From the NCBI GenBank assembly GCA_028279985.1, contig JANQMR010000030.1, positions 62,001 to 126,000 of the forward strand: a DNA stretch of 64,000 nucleotides. The letters are read 5' to 3'. Of this stretch, positions 19,097 through 27,926 are shown piece after piece. The notes beneath the pieces are model-generated. The model had not been told where the DNA came from and did no database searches. It saw only the letters and a program-made list of their open reading frames with translations. Made by a program: the position numbers and the translations under genes. The stretch is from Woeseiaceae bacterium. Its GTDB lineage: Bacteria > Pseudomonadota > Gammaproteobacteria > Steroidobacterales > Woeseiaceae. The first letter of the stretch is position 1. Every line of letters starts with the position of its first letter.

Positions 19097-19606
19097 ATGT
19101 CAATCATCGACGAGATTTTTTACCAAGTTGAGGAAAGCCGGTTGGTCCCAATACTCCCTGTTTCATGGAACATGGCGGCAGTGAAACGAAGGATATTCGT
19201 AGACGTGAATTTGCATCACCGGCTTAACGACCCGAATTCAGACGATCCGGACAGGATGGACGACTTAAAGGCAGATCTGGTGTCATTCTTGACACTTAAC
19301 TGGATTCCTCCGTCCATGTTGCGCCATTTGAAGCCAAAGAAAAGATGGGTCTGGGCATTTCGTAGCCACCAGCACGATCCGCAGATTAGGGTATTCGGCC
19401 ACTTCGCGGCGAAGGACGTTTTCGTTGCGTTTTTTTCGGAGCTTAGAGCGGACTTGGGCGGAAGACTGGACCCGGATTGGCACTCTCAGATTCGACGTGT
19501 GGAACACGAGTGGAAACAGCTTTTTCCCGCCTACACACCGCTAAAGTCATCGGATGCATCGAAACTATTTACGGGAGCACTGGATGAAAAATACTTCAAA
19601 AGTTAA
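19097..19606 (+). CDS. Unknown 169-aa protein, first gene of a toxin-antitoxin-like pair
   Basis: I do not recognise the family with certainty. The product (MSIIDEIFYQVEESRLVPIL ...) has a conserved-looking centre (WAFRSHQHDPQIRVFGHFA, AKDVFVAFFSELRADLG) and ends in WKQLFPAYTPL. It starts 30 bp after the IS3 remnant, has lower GC than its neighbours and ends in TAA, rare here. Its 3' end overlaps the following XRE-like regulator gene by 23 bp. Overlap, size and order (putative toxin first, HTH protein second) resemble HigBA-type modules, but no toxin fold can be shown. Confidence 0.6.
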   Translation: MSIIDEIFYQVEESRLVPILPVSWNMAAVKRRIFVDVNLHHRLNDPNSDDPDRMDDLKADLVSFLTLNWIPPSMLRHLKPKKRWVWAFRSHQHDPQIRVFGHFAAKDVFVAFFSELRADLGGRLDPDWHSQIRRVEHEWKQLFPAYTPLKSSDASKLFTGALDEKYFKS

Positions 19607-20024
19607 CCCGCGAGATATCAGATTCGCTCGTCGCCTACTTCGGAACAGGGTTTTCTCCGAGTTGCTTGGTCTTTTTGCAGAAAGGGCGAAGAGAGGCGGT
19701 CTGACGAAGTCACAGCTAGCCTCATTGTTGAATAAAGACCCAAGCCAGATCACGAGGTGGTTGTCGGAGCCGTCCAACTTGGAACTCGATACGATAAGCG
19801 ATCTCTTAGTTGCCATGGCCGGGCAGATTGAACTGTCAGTTAATTCTGCAACGGACAGCGAAGTCTCGTTGGAAGAGTTTATGCGAGAGTTCGAGGCGCA
19901 AAGCTCAAGTGCTCGTGAAGACAAGATATCGGCTACTGAGAAACAGGGCGCCATTGAGATTGGTAACGGCAGCGGTACGCGAAGTGATGCAGTAATCAAC
20001 TTGCTGCAATGGTCTTCTCGATAG
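19584..20024 (+). CDS. XRE-type helix-turn-helix protein (putative antitoxin)
   Basis: 146 aa from ATG 19584. Residues about 30-80 form an HTH (GGLTKSQLASLLNKDPSQITRWLS, NLELDTISDLLVAMAGQIEL), typical of XRE-family antitoxins and repressors. The C-terminal third is charged and probably disordered. The overlap with the upstream gene predicts coupled translation and, by analogy, repression of its own operon. An earlier in-frame ATG at 19554 lies deep in the upstream gene and is less likely. Confidence 0.7.
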   Translation: MKNTSKVNPRDIRFARRLLRNRVFSELLGLFAERAKRGGLTKSQLASLLNKDPSQITRWLSEPSNLELDTISDLLVAMAGQIELSVNSATDSEVSLEEFMREFEAQSSSAREDKISATEKQGAIEIGNGSGTRSDAVINLLQWSSR

Positions 20025-20048
20025 GTCCTGCATGAGGGTCCAGCAGTT

Positions 20049-20495
20049 TTGATCAAGTCAACCACAGCATTGCTTGCAGACCAGATTCGCCGCGAGGACA
20101 ACGGTAAAGGAATGATTATCGGTGTCTACACGGGCGACGTTCTTGTCTCGTCGCTACCGGCATCAATGTCATTTGCGGTTTGGCTCGAACTGGAGATTTC
20201 TGGCGCTGATCTAATGCCAGAACTCGACATGGAAATTCGGCTGAAAGTAACTGGCGAAAATAAGCCTGACGATTTCGAGACCCGGCAACAAGTGCAGATC
20301 ACGTTTCAGCCGAGCGGCGAAACTGAAAAAAGAATCGCAAAGAAGGCCAAAACAATACTAGTTATCAATGGCGTGCCTGCTCAGATCCGACAAGGCGGCC
20401 AGCTTGATGTTTCGATTCGTACGAACAATGGCCGTTGGAAGTCGGTCCTCAAGAAGTCGGTTGTCCTAGCGGATGCACAAGATCCCGTTCGCTAG
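20049..20495 (+). CDS. DUF6941-like hypothetical protein
   Basis: 148-aa soluble protein (LLADQIRREDNGKGMIIGVYTGDVLV, ASMSFAVWLELE). It resembles the DUF6941 pattern of a small beta-rich protein found near defence and mobile genes; the function is unknown. It starts 25 bp after the HTH gene and its TAG stop abuts the convergent pxpC stop with no spacing, marking the right edge of the lower-GC island. Confidence 0.55.
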   Translation: MIKSTTALLADQIRREDNGKGMIIGVYTGDVLVSSLPASMSFAVWLELEISGADLMPELDMEIRLKVTGENKPDDFETRQQVQITFQPSGETEKRIAKKAKTILVINGVPAQIRQGGQLDVSIRTNNGRWKSVLKKSVVLADAQDPVR

Positions 20496-21443
20496 TCAGA
20501 TTACCGCGGAAACGTCCGGCAACCAGGCCCGCCAGTAATCGTGTTTGGCCGACAGCTCCTCGATCGCGGCGTCGACGTCGCGCCACAGCAGGCGCAGGTG
20601 CATGCCCGGACGTAGCTGGCCGAGCAGGTGCCGGTCGACGCGCGCTATCTGGGCAACTCTCGGGTAGCCGCCGGTGGTCTGCGCATCGACCGCCAGCAGG
20701 AAAGGCCGTCCGTCTTCGGGGCACTGAATCGTTCCCGGAAAAACGGGCGCACTGGGCATTCGCCCGTCGGACCTCACACGCAATCGTACGCCTTCGAGCT
20801 GCATGCCCATTCGATCCCAGCGCGCACCGACAGTGTAGTTGGTATCGAACAGATCGAAGCGGCTTTCCTTGTCGAGCAAGTCGATCTCAGGCCCGTCGCA
20901 GGCGCGAAGCGCCAGGCTCTCGGGCGCGCGCGGCCGAAACGCCTTGGGCGTTTTGATCAATGGCGGCGACTCGCTGACGGCGCCGGTTTCGAGCACGTCC
21001 CCGGCCTGTAGCGCCCTGCCCTCATGGCCGCCCAATCCGGCGGGCAGGTAGGTGGAGACCGAGCCCAGGGTTTCTTCGGCAACGAAGCCGCCGGCGACGG
21101 CCAGGTAGTTGCGCGCACCGGCCCGCGCGGCGCCAAGCTGCAGTTCGTCGCCTGCCTTGGCGCCTAGGGTCCTGTGCAGCTTGATCCGCTCTCCGTTCAG
21201 CCTGGCCTTGGCCTTGGCGCCGGTGATCGCAAACCAACTGTCGGTCTCGAAACGCAGCGCCACCCGGCTCAAAGTCGTCTCTAAAACCGCGGCCGACGAC
21301 GGATTCGCAACCAGCCGATTCGCGAGCGCCAGCGACAGCGGGTCGGCCGCGCCGGATGCCGGCACGCCCAGATGGCGCATGCCCGATCTCGGTCCGGCCT
21401 GGACCGTGGTCTGCAGACCCGGCGTTACGATCGTCACACTCAT
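20496..21443 (-). CDS. pxpC: 5-oxoprolinase subunit PxpC (biotin-dependent carboxyltransferase family)
   Basis: 315-aa protein with the family N-terminus VTIVTPGLQTTVQAGPRSGMRHLGVPASGAAD and the C-terminal DGRPFLLAVDAQTTGGYPRVAQIA signature. With PxpA and PxpB it forms the ATP-dependent 5-oxoprolinase that removes pyroglutamate, a damage product of glutamine/glutamate. Its start overlaps the pxpB stop by 4 bp. Confidence 0.95.
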   Translation of the reverse strand: MSVTIVTPGLQTTVQAGPRSGMRHLGVPASGAADPLSLALANRLVANPSSAAVLETTLSRVALRFETDSWFAITGAKAKARLNGERIKLHRTLGAKAGDELQLGAARAGARNYLAVAGGFVAEETLGSVSTYLPAGLGGHEGRALQAGDVLETGAVSESPPLIKTPKAFRPRAPESLALRACDGPEIDLLDKESRFDLFDTNYTVGARWDRMGMQLEGVRLRVRSDGRMPSAPVFPGTIQCPEDGRPFLLAVDAQTTGGYPRVAQIARVDRHLLGQLRPGMHLRLLWRDVDAAIEELSAKHDYWRAWLPDVSAVI

Positions 21444-22132
21444 CGAGTCGATATCTCGTCGTATTCCCGCTTACCGATCGCCCGGAACCTGACGCGCATC
21501 CCGTAATGCAGGCGAAACGGCTCGCTTGCTTGCGGATCGAAAAGCGTTACCGGGCTGCGGCCGACCACCGGCCAGCCGCCTGGACCGGCGAGTGCGTATA
21601 CGCCGCTGCGGCCGGCGGCGATTCCGATGGAGCCCGCTTCGATCCGCAGGCGCGGTTCCGCCAGCCGCGACACCCCGGCTGCGGCGTCGAATCCTCCAAG
21701 GTAGGCGAATCCGGGCGTAAAGCCGATCATGTCGACACGGTATTCACCGCCGGTGTGCAAGGCAATGAAACGCTCGGCATCGACCCCGAGCTCCGCGCAG
21801 ACGGCCTCGAAATCCGGCCCGAGCTCACCGCCGTAACACACCGGGAGCTCGACGGTGCCCAGGTCCTCGGCCACCCGTTCGGGCGCCGTCTCGACGGCCC
21901 TTTGGACCCGGGAGCGTGCGGTAGGCGCGTCGAAGCGCGCATTATCGAACTGAACCACACAGCTCGATACACCGGCCACGACCTCTATCCACTCGCCGCT
22001 GTCGCGCAGGTAGGCCGCCAGTTGCTGGAAGGCATCGGTCTCGTCATCGGCATGGTCGTCGGCATGGTCGATAGCAATGTGCAACAAGTCGTCGCCCGCA
22101 AACCGGATCGCATCGGCAGTCACCCTTTTCAT
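21440..22132 (-). CDS. pxpB: 5-oxoprolinase subunit PxpB (KipI family)
   Basis: 230-aa KipI/PxpB-type protein with EYRVDMIGFTPGFAYLGG and GVYALAGPGGWPVVGRSP. It is the middle subunit gene of the oxoprolinase operon, overlapping both neighbours by 4 bp. A 12-bp duplication (22049-22072) near its 5' end gives DHADDHADDE near residue 20, a local acidic-histidine insertion. Confidence 0.94.
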   Translation of the reverse strand: MKRVTADAIRFAGDDLLHIAIDHADDHADDETDAFQQLAAYLRDSGEWIEVVAGVSSCVVQFDNARFDAPTARSRVQRAVETAPERVAEDLGTVELPVCYGGELGPDFEAVCAELGVDAERFIALHTGGEYRVDMIGFTPGFAYLGGFDAAAGVSRLAEPRLRIEAGSIGIAAGRSGVYALAGPGGWPVVGRSPVTLFDPQASEPFRLHYGMRVRFRAIGKREYDEISTR

Positions 22133-22881
22133 CGTGCAAGCACCGGCGCGACAATCGTAATGCCGCGGCCTTCCAAAGCGTCGCGTACCACGCGCGCGGC
22201 ATGCGGCGCATCCGGCGTGTCGCCGTGGATACAGAGCGTGTCCGCGCGGATGTTGATCGATCGGCCGTCGATACTGCGCGCACGCTGCGCAAGGGCCAGC
22301 GAAACCGCCTGCGCGGCCATCGCCTCGGAATCGTCGTATACCGCGCCGGTCTCGCTTCGCGGGACCAGGCGGCCGTCCGCAAAATAGGCCCGATCGACGA
22401 AAGCCTCCGCGACAAAGCGTATCCCCCGATCCTCGGCAGCCCGCTCCAACGCGCTGCCGGGCTGTCCGACCAACGCACAGGCACCGGGCATGCGGGTAAC
22501 CGCCTCGGCCACGAGTTCGGCCAGCCCTGCATCGCTTGCCGCATCGTTGTACAGCGCGCCGTGCGGCTTGACGTGCGACACCACGGCTCCGAGCCCGGTG
22601 GCGACCTCGCCTAAGTCTTGTAACTGCCCCTGCAGGGACTCGGAAAGCGCGCCTCCGGCCACGAACCCGCTACGGCGGCCGAAACCCTGCCGATCCGGAT
22701 ACGACGGATGCGCGCCGATCGCGACCGCGTTGTCGAGCGCCTGTCTGACGGTTTTCTCCATACTCTTCGAGTCGCCAGCGTGACCGCCGCAGGCGATGTT
22801 ACAGCTCGATACGATGCCGAGCAGCTCGGCATCGTAAGGGTCGCCCTCTCCCAAGTCCGCGTTGAGGTCTATGTCGTTCAC
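22129..22881 (-). CDS. pxpA: 5-oxoprolinase subunit PxpA (LamB/YcsF family)
   Basis: 250 aa, starting at GTG 22881 (NDIDLNADLGEG). It has the LamB/YcsF signatures SCNIACGGHAGD, HPSYPDRQGFGRR and SHVKPHGALYN. It is the first recognised gene of pxpABC. Its start codon overlaps the stop of a 49-codon upstream frame (GTGA), so translation may be coupled. Confidence 0.95.
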   Translation of the reverse strand: MNDIDLNADLGEGDPYDAELLGIVSSCNIACGGHAGDSKSMEKTVRQALDNAVAIGAHPSYPDRQGFGRRSGFVAGGALSESLQGQLQDLGEVATGLGAVVSHVKPHGALYNDAASDAGLAELVAEAVTRMPGACALVGQPGSALERAAEDRGIRFVAEAFVDRAYFADGRLVPRSETGAVYDDSEAMAAQAVSLALAQRARSIDGRSINIRADTLCIHGDTPDAPHAARVVRDALEGRGITIVAPVLAR

Positions 22882-23027
22882 CGCTGGCTTTCTTCCCGTC
22901 TCTTGCCGGCCTGAATCGCCTTGTACAACCGCCCGCCCTGCCGGTCGCGCGCCGGCGCCGACGGCGAATCCCGTTCGAGCCGCACGGCAAGGCGCTTACG
23001 CCAGTCGAGTCTCTCCAGCACCGTCAT
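22878..23027 (-). CDS. Possible small protein upstream of pxpA
   Basis: ATG 23027 opens 49 codons (MTVLERLDWRKRLAVRLERD ...), rich in Arg and charged residues, ending in a TGA that overlaps the pxpA GTG. The junction looks like a normal operon overlap, but there is no clear ribosome site and I recognise no family. It may only be a leader ORF. Confidence 0.4.
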   Translation of the reverse strand: MTVLERLDWRKRLAVRLERDSPSAPARDRQGGRLYKAIQAGKRREESQR

Positions 23028-23144
23028 TTAATGTCGTGGCAACGGGCTTCTGATATACACTGCATAACACGTAACGCTTAACTGTGAAACAGTGATGACG
23101 GTTCCGGCAGTAACGGGCGCGAGGACTTTCGCGGAGGAACATCG

Positions 23145-23879
23145 ATGAAGGTTGCACTGGTGACCGGCGCGAGTTCCGGGATCGGCGCGGCCGTCGCGAT
23201 CGAATTCGCGGACGCCGGCTGGCAGGTCATGGCCGCCGGGCGCGACGAGGACCGGCTCGCCGAAGTCGCCGACGCCTCGGAGGACATCTCGACCTGGGCC
23301 GGCACACTCGAAACCTCGGGGGACTGCGACGAGCTCGTTGCCGACACCGTCGACGAGTTCGGCCGGCTCGACTGCCTGGTCAACTCGGCCGGCGTCCTGA
23401 TGCGCGGAAACGCCACCGAGACCGGCGACGAAGACTGGCGCGACACGCTGGGGCTCAATCTCGACGTTCCGTTTTATCTGTCGCGCGCGGCCATACCGCA
23501 TTTGTTGGACACCGCCGGCAGTATCGTCAACCTGTCCTCCTTCTGGGGGCTCAAGGCTGCCGACCGGGCCGTCAGCTACTGCACGAGCAAGGGCGGCCTG
23601 ATCATGATGAGCAAGGCGATGGCGCTGGATCATGCACGCGACGGCGTACGGGTCAACGCCGTCTGCCCGGGCGGCGTAGACACCCCGATGCTGGCCCAGG
23701 GTGCGGAGGAAGCTGACCGCACGGTCGACGATTTCCTGGCCGAGGCCGCCGAATACACCCCCAACGGCCGGATTGCCGAACCCGGCGAGATTGCGTCACT
23801 GGTCTTGTACCTGGCCAGCGACGCCGGCAGGCACATCACCGGAACCGCCATCCCGATCGACGGCGGTTTGACGGCTTAG
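23145..23879 (+). CDS. SDR-family NAD(P)-dependent oxidoreductase
   Basis: 244-aa classical short-chain dehydrogenase: cofactor motif TGASSGIG near residue 7, NSAGV, catalytic Ser...Tyr-Lys (SYCTSKGG near residue 150), and the PGGVDTPM and ITGTAIPIDGG segments. The substrate cannot be told from sequence. It is monocistronic and divergent from the pxp operon. A good ribosome site (gcggagg) precedes the ATG. Confidence 0.88.
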   Translation: MKVALVTGASSGIGAAVAIEFADAGWQVMAAGRDEDRLAEVADASEDISTWAGTLETSGDCDELVADTVDEFGRLDCLVNSAGVLMRGNATETGDEDWRDTLGLNLDVPFYLSRAAIPHLLDTAGSIVNLSSFWGLKAADRAVSYCTSKGGLIMMSKAMALDHARDGVRVNAVCPGGVDTPMLAQGAEEADRTVDDFLAEAAEYTPNGRIAEPGEIASLVLYLASDAGRHITGTAIPIDGGLTA

Positions 23880-23907
23880 ACCGGCCGCGGTGCAGCGGGG
23901 CTCGGTT

Positions 23908-23933
23908 GGCCCCTGACCGTGGCCCCTGACCGT
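23908..23933. repeat. 13-bp tandem duplication
   Basis: GGCCCCTGACCGT occurs twice head to tail in the convergent gap between the SDR gene and the PmbA-like gene. Confidence 0.8.
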
Positions 23934-24011
23934 GGCGAGGAGCCGCCTTGGTGGACCACCCCGGAGTTCCGGTCCTTCGGATCGATACGGCGGAAAAACC
24001 GACGCGTGAGT

Positions 24012-25328
24012 TCAGGCGCCCGAAAAGTCCACGCCGGCAAACACCAGTGAAGGAGCAAGCGTCGACGAGTACGGATACGGGTCGTTGCCGACCCGCTCGA
24101 GCCTGGAGAACAGGCTACGGAGATTGCCGGTCACGTTCATCTCTCCGACCGGACGACCGATTTTGCCGCCCTCGATCATGTGGCCGCGTAATCCGAGCGA
24201 AAAGTCGCCGGTCGTGCCGTCTGCGTTGCCGCCCAACCAGGAGGTGACGTAAACGCCCGTGCCGACATCCGCGATCAGCTCCGCCAGCGACCGGTCTCCG
24301 GCAGCGACGACCCGGTTCGACGGCGTGCCGGTGGTCGGCGACATCTCGGCCTTTCGGCCGTAATAGGTGTCGACGTACAGGTTCCGGACAACGCCGTTTT
24401 CGACGATCGGCAGCGCTCTCGCCGAGATGCCCTCACTGTCGTAATGCCGCGAGGCGAGACCGCGCACGATCAGCGGATCATCGAAGATCGTCAAGCTATC
24501 ACTAAAGGCCCCTTCGCCGACGAGGCCGGCCCAGAACGACCTGCCCTGCTGCACGCTGCGCGCATTGGCGGGACGGAGCAGGCGGCCGATCAGCGAGGCC
24601 GCGGCACGGGAATCGACGACCATGCGGGTCTTCGAGGTCGGACCCTTTTCCGAACCCAGGCGCGACAGCGCGCGCTCGAGCGCGATCTTGCCGATCGCGG
24701 ACGGCTCGGGCAGGTCCCCGACGTGCGCGCCGCCCGCATAGAACCAGTCCTCGGCGCGTTTCTCACCCTGATCTTTGAGAGTCACTTCGGAACCCAGCCA
24801 GCAATAGGTCGAGCGCTGCTCACCCAGAAATCCGTTACTGCTGGCCGAGGCCGACATCGACGTGCCGTCGTACACGCCGGCCGTTGCCGAGATCACGCGC
24901 CGGTGCGCACGCGCGGCTTCGTCCAGTGCCGTGCACCAGTGCATGCGCCGGTCACGGTCCAGAGCCTGCACCGTGTCGTCAACCAGATCGAGATCGATTT
25001 CGGGGCGGTCCCGAAACAAAGATTCCGGTGTGATCTGGCGATACTCATCGGGTTCCAGCGCCCGGGTAATCGCAACTGCCTCGGCGATGAAACCCTGCAG
25101 GCGCTCCGGGTCGAGATCCGTCGTCTGATGGCTGGAGTAACGGCCATGGGCGTAGACGCGAATCGAGAGGTTGCGGGCGGTCGTATCCTTGACCTTTTCC
25201 AGCGCGCCGTCACGATACTGGAACTCGACGTCCCGGCTCTGGCTTGCCGTCGCCCATACGTCCTGCGCGCCGCCGGCCTTGGCCAGCTCGACCGCGTCCG
25301 CTGCGCGTTGCTTTAGCTCAACCGACAT
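24012..25328 (-). CDS. TldD/PmbA-family protein (PmbA-type subunit)
   Basis: 438-aa PmbA/TldE-like protein lacking the HExxxH metal site: N-terminal DVEFQYRDGALEKVKDTTARNLSIRVY and C-terminal SLGLRGHMIEGGKIGRPVGEMNVTGN. In the family, PmbA pairs with TldD to form a heterodimeric protease acting on unfolded peptides. It is encoded 11 bp overlapping the end of the TldD-like gene, as expected for such a pair. It shows no export signal, whereas its partner has one. Confidence 0.9.
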   Translation of the reverse strand: MSVELKQRAADAVELAKAGGAQDVWATASQSRDVEFQYRDGALEKVKDTTARNLSIRVYAHGRYSSHQTTDLDPERLQGFIAEAVAITRALEPDEYRQITPESLFRDRPEIDLDLVDDTVQALDRDRRMHWCTALDEAARAHRRVISATAGVYDGTSMSASASSNGFLGEQRSTYCWLGSEVTLKDQGEKRAEDWFYAGGAHVGDLPEPSAIGKIALERALSRLGSEKGPTSKTRMVVDSRAAASLIGRLLRPANARSVQQGRSFWAGLVGEGAFSDSLTIFDDPLIVRGLASRHYDSEGISARALPIVENGVVRNLYVDTYYGRKAEMSPTTGTPSNRVVAAGDRSLAELIADVGTGVYVTSWLGGNADGTTGDFSLGLRGHMIEGGKIGRPVGEMNVTGNLRSLFSRLERVGNDPYPYSSTLAPSLVFAGVDFSGA

Positions 25329-26859
25329 TCTCGCCTCCCACGGTCATGTTGGACACGAGCACGGTCGGTATCCCCTGCGACACCGGCACCATCTGGCCGT
25401 TTTTGCCGCAGGTCCAGCCGCCGGTATCCAGGCGTGCGTCGTCGGCCACCATCGTGATGCGTTTCAGGGACTCGGGCCCGTTGCCGATGATGTTGACGTC
25501 CTTGATCGGCGCGGTCACCTTGCCCTTTTCGACCAGCCAGCCGTTCTTGACGTAGAAGGTGTAGTCCCCGGCGCCGATCTGCACCTGGCCGTTGGTGTAG
25601 GTCTCGCAGATGATGCCGTGATCCACCGCTTCGACGATCTCTTCCCGGGTGTGCGGTCCGTCTTCCATGAACGTACAGGTCATGCGCGGCATCGGCGCAT
25701 ACCGGTAGGACTGCCGGCGGCCGGAACCGGTGGACGCCAGCCCGTACTGTCCGGCGCTGATCTGATCGTGCAGGTAGGACTTGAGAATGCCGTCTTCGAC
25801 CAGCACGGTGCGGCCGGTCTCGTTGCCTTCGTCGTCATAGTTCAGCGCGCCGCGTTCCTTCGGTATCGTCGCTTGGTCGACGACCGTGATGAACGGCTCG
25901 GCAACTTTCTTGCCGATCATGTCGGAATAGATGCTGGTGCCCTTGCGGTTGAAATCGGCCTCCATGCCGTGGCCGATGGCCTCGTGCAACAGGATGCCGC
26001 TCGCGCCGGATGCCAGGATTACCGGCATCTCGCCGGCGGGCGGCCGCCGGGCATCGAACAGTATCATCGTCCGATCGACGGCCTCGCGGACCATCGTCGT
26101 CAGGCGCTCCTCGGTATACCAGCCGAATGCCTCACGGGCCGCGATGTTCGAGTAACCCGACTGCGTCTCGCCGCCTTTGGTTGCCGTGACCATCAGCGTG
26201 ACCCGTGTCATCGGCCGGTGGTCGGTCACCAGCTTGCCATCGAGGGTCGCGATCATCACGCGTTCGTCCTGATCCCCCCAAAACACCGTCGCCTTTTCGA
26301 CGGCGGGGTCCATGGCCCTTGCTTTGGACTCGACGAGTTTCAACAGCGGCAGCTTTCTGTCGATGCCGACCTCGCTCCACGGGAGCTCCGTCGTGTACAA
26401 GTTGCCCAAGGCTTTCGGCATGTAGGACTGCGGCGGAACCACCTGCCCACCCGAGGCAATCGCCGAAGCCGTGCGCGCCGCCGCAAGCATCGACGCCAGG
26501 GTCAAATCCTCGGTAAACGCATAACCGGTCTGCTCGCCGATCACGACCCTGAGCCCGACACCCTGTTCGATCCCCGAGTTTGCGCTGGAGACGATACCGT
26601 CTTCGAGCGTGAGCTTGTTGTCGCGGCGGTGCTGGAAATACAGGTCGGCCGCGTCGGCGCCGTTTGCGGTCAGCTCTGCCATCACTCGCGCGACCGTCGG
26701 CTGATCGACGCCGAACCAGTCCATGAACGGATTCGCCGGCGTCTCGGTCGAAATGGCCGTCGCACCCTGCACGCCGCAACCCGACAGGAACGCCGGCATC
26801 GTGACGACGGCGCTCCCGGCCGCCATGTGACCCAGGAAGTCTCTGCGTTTCATTGCCAT
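25318..26859 (-). CDS. TldD-family metalloprotease with Tat signal
   Basis: 513-aa TldD-like protein with the metal motif HEAIGHGMEADFNRKGTS near residue 295, AxFRYxPMPRMT and the GAGDYTFYV C-terminal part. Unusually the N-terminus is a twin-arginine signal, RRDFLGHMAAGSAVVTMPAF, with an LSGC lipobox-like end, so the enzyme should be exported folded. E. coli TldD is cytoplasmic. The PmbA-like partner gene overlaps its end. Confidence 0.9.
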   Translation of the reverse strand: MAMKRRDFLGHMAAGSAVVTMPAFLSGCGVQGATAISTETPANPFMDWFGVDQPTVARVMAELTANGADAADLYFQHRRDNKLTLEDGIVSSANSGIEQGVGLRVVIGEQTGYAFTEDLTLASMLAAARTASAIASGGQVVPPQSYMPKALGNLYTTELPWSEVGIDRKLPLLKLVESKARAMDPAVEKATVFWGDQDERVMIATLDGKLVTDHRPMTRVTLMVTATKGGETQSGYSNIAAREAFGWYTEERLTTMVREAVDRTMILFDARRPPAGEMPVILASGASGILLHEAIGHGMEADFNRKGTSIYSDMIGKKVAEPFITVVDQATIPKERGALNYDDEGNETGRTVLVEDGILKSYLHDQISAGQYGLASTGSGRRQSYRYAPMPRMTCTFMEDGPHTREEIVEAVDHGIICETYTNGQVQIGAGDYTFYVKNGWLVEKGKVTAPIKDVNIIGNGPESLKRITMVADDARLDTGGWTCGKNGQMVPVSQGIPTVLVSNMTVGGENVG

Positions 26860-27112
26860 TGTAAACCCCCCATTGGAACCCCCGATGTTTGGTTTTTGTC
26901 GTCCGGAGGGTACCGCGACTCATCCTGCTCGAACAGCTCGCTTGCACCAGTCGGTCGGTGCTCCGGTTCGGCCGCGCACTGTGCCCGTCGATACGCTCGT
27001 GCGGCAAGCGGCCCGGTTTGAGCTTAGATGCGCCAGGCGTCCGAAAGGTTGCGGCAAATCGGGAACGTGAACGCGGGATGGCGAACGATGGCGGCCGGCG
27101 CTTCGTTTCGAG

Positions 27113-27126
27113 CTAGTGTCCTGTCC
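27113..27126. repeat. CTAG element half-site
   Basis: CTAGTGTCCTGTCC directly before the rhomboid stop; same sequence family as at 27927, 48492, 52502, 58710 and 62633. Confidence 0.6.
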
Positions 27127-27768
27127 CTACCGTGTTCGCGACTGCTGTTTCCAGTACCGAATCAGCAGGAATCCGAACAGCATGCCCCCCAGATGCGCGA
27201 AGTTGGCGACGCCCGGCTGCCGGCCGCTGAAGCCCAGGTACAGCTCGAACAGGCCGAACAGGATCACGAAATACTTGGCGCGCAGCGGGATCGGCGGGAA
27301 AATCAACACGACCATCCGGTTCGGGAATGCCATGCCGTAGGCCAGCAGGATGCCGAACACACCGCCCGAAGCGCCGACCGTCGGATAGAGCCCGCCCTGT
27401 ATTTGCGCAACGATGAGTTGAACGATACCGGCGCCGACAACGCAGGTCAGATAGTAGGTCAGGAATCGCCGCGTTCCCATCGTGTTCTCGAGATCCCGGC
27501 CGAACATCCACAATGCGAACATGTTGAAAAAAATGTGCGGCAGGTTGCCGTGCAAGAACCCGTAGGTCAGCAGTTGCCAGACCTCGAAGGGTGAATTTGC
27601 GGGGCCAACCGGCCAAAGCCCGAACCAGAACGTCAGGCGGTCGATGCCGATTTGCGGCAGGTGGGTCATGCGCTGCAGCACGAACACCAGACCGTTGACG
27701 ATCAGCAGGGCAAAAATGACGTTGGGGATCGTGCTGGTCCCCGGTACGCGGCGATGCCGGAAATTCAT
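27127..27768 (-). CDS. Rhomboid-family intramembrane serine protease
   Basis: Six-helix membrane protease. It has the catalytic serine in VGASGGVFGILLAYG, HIFFNMFALWMFG in helix 2 and HLGGMLFGFLL with the catalytic histidine. Family proteins start close to the first helix, so I use ATG 27768 (MNFRHRRVPG) over the in-frame ATG at 27810. The ATG follows a short membrane ORF stop by one base. The product is 213 aa. Confidence 0.88.
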   Translation of the reverse strand: MNFRHRRVPGTSTIPNVIFALLIVNGLVFVLQRMTHLPQIGIDRLTFWFGLWPVGPANSPFEVWQLLTYGFLHGNLPHIFFNMFALWMFGRDLENTMGTRRFLTYYLTCVVGAGIVQLIVAQIQGGLYPTVGASGGVFGILLAYGMAFPNRMVVLIFPPIPLRAKYFVILFGLFELYLGFSGRQPGVANFAHLGGMLFGFLLIRYWKQQSRTR

Positions 27769-27769
27769 G

Positions 27770-27871
27770 TCAGAGGGGTGCCGGCAAACGGGCGGCGAAG
27801 CCTGCCCCATCCGGCCCGACTATGAGGCCGGCCACGGCGACCGGGCCGACGATCGACAGGAGCAGTATCAT
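27770..27871 (-). CDS. Possible 33-aa membrane peptide ahead of the rhomboid gene
   Basis: ATG 27871 opens MILLLSIVGPVAVAGLIVG followed by a short tail, a single predicted membrane helix. Its TGA is one base before the rhomboid ATG. A longer reading of the same frame starts within the 15-bp repeats upstream. No ribosome site is seen; coupling geometry is the only support. Confidence 0.3.
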   Translation of the reverse strand: MILLLSIVGPVAVAGLIVGPDGAGFAARLPAPL

Positions 27872-27926
27872 GGACGCGATCGTAGCATCGAAGCCGCGGT
27901 CGAAGCCAAAGAGGCTCGTGCGGAGG

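Noticed and set aside
25171..27021. 616-codon plus-strand frame
   Set aside because: Shadow of the TldD/PmbA genes, which have definite motifs on the other strand.
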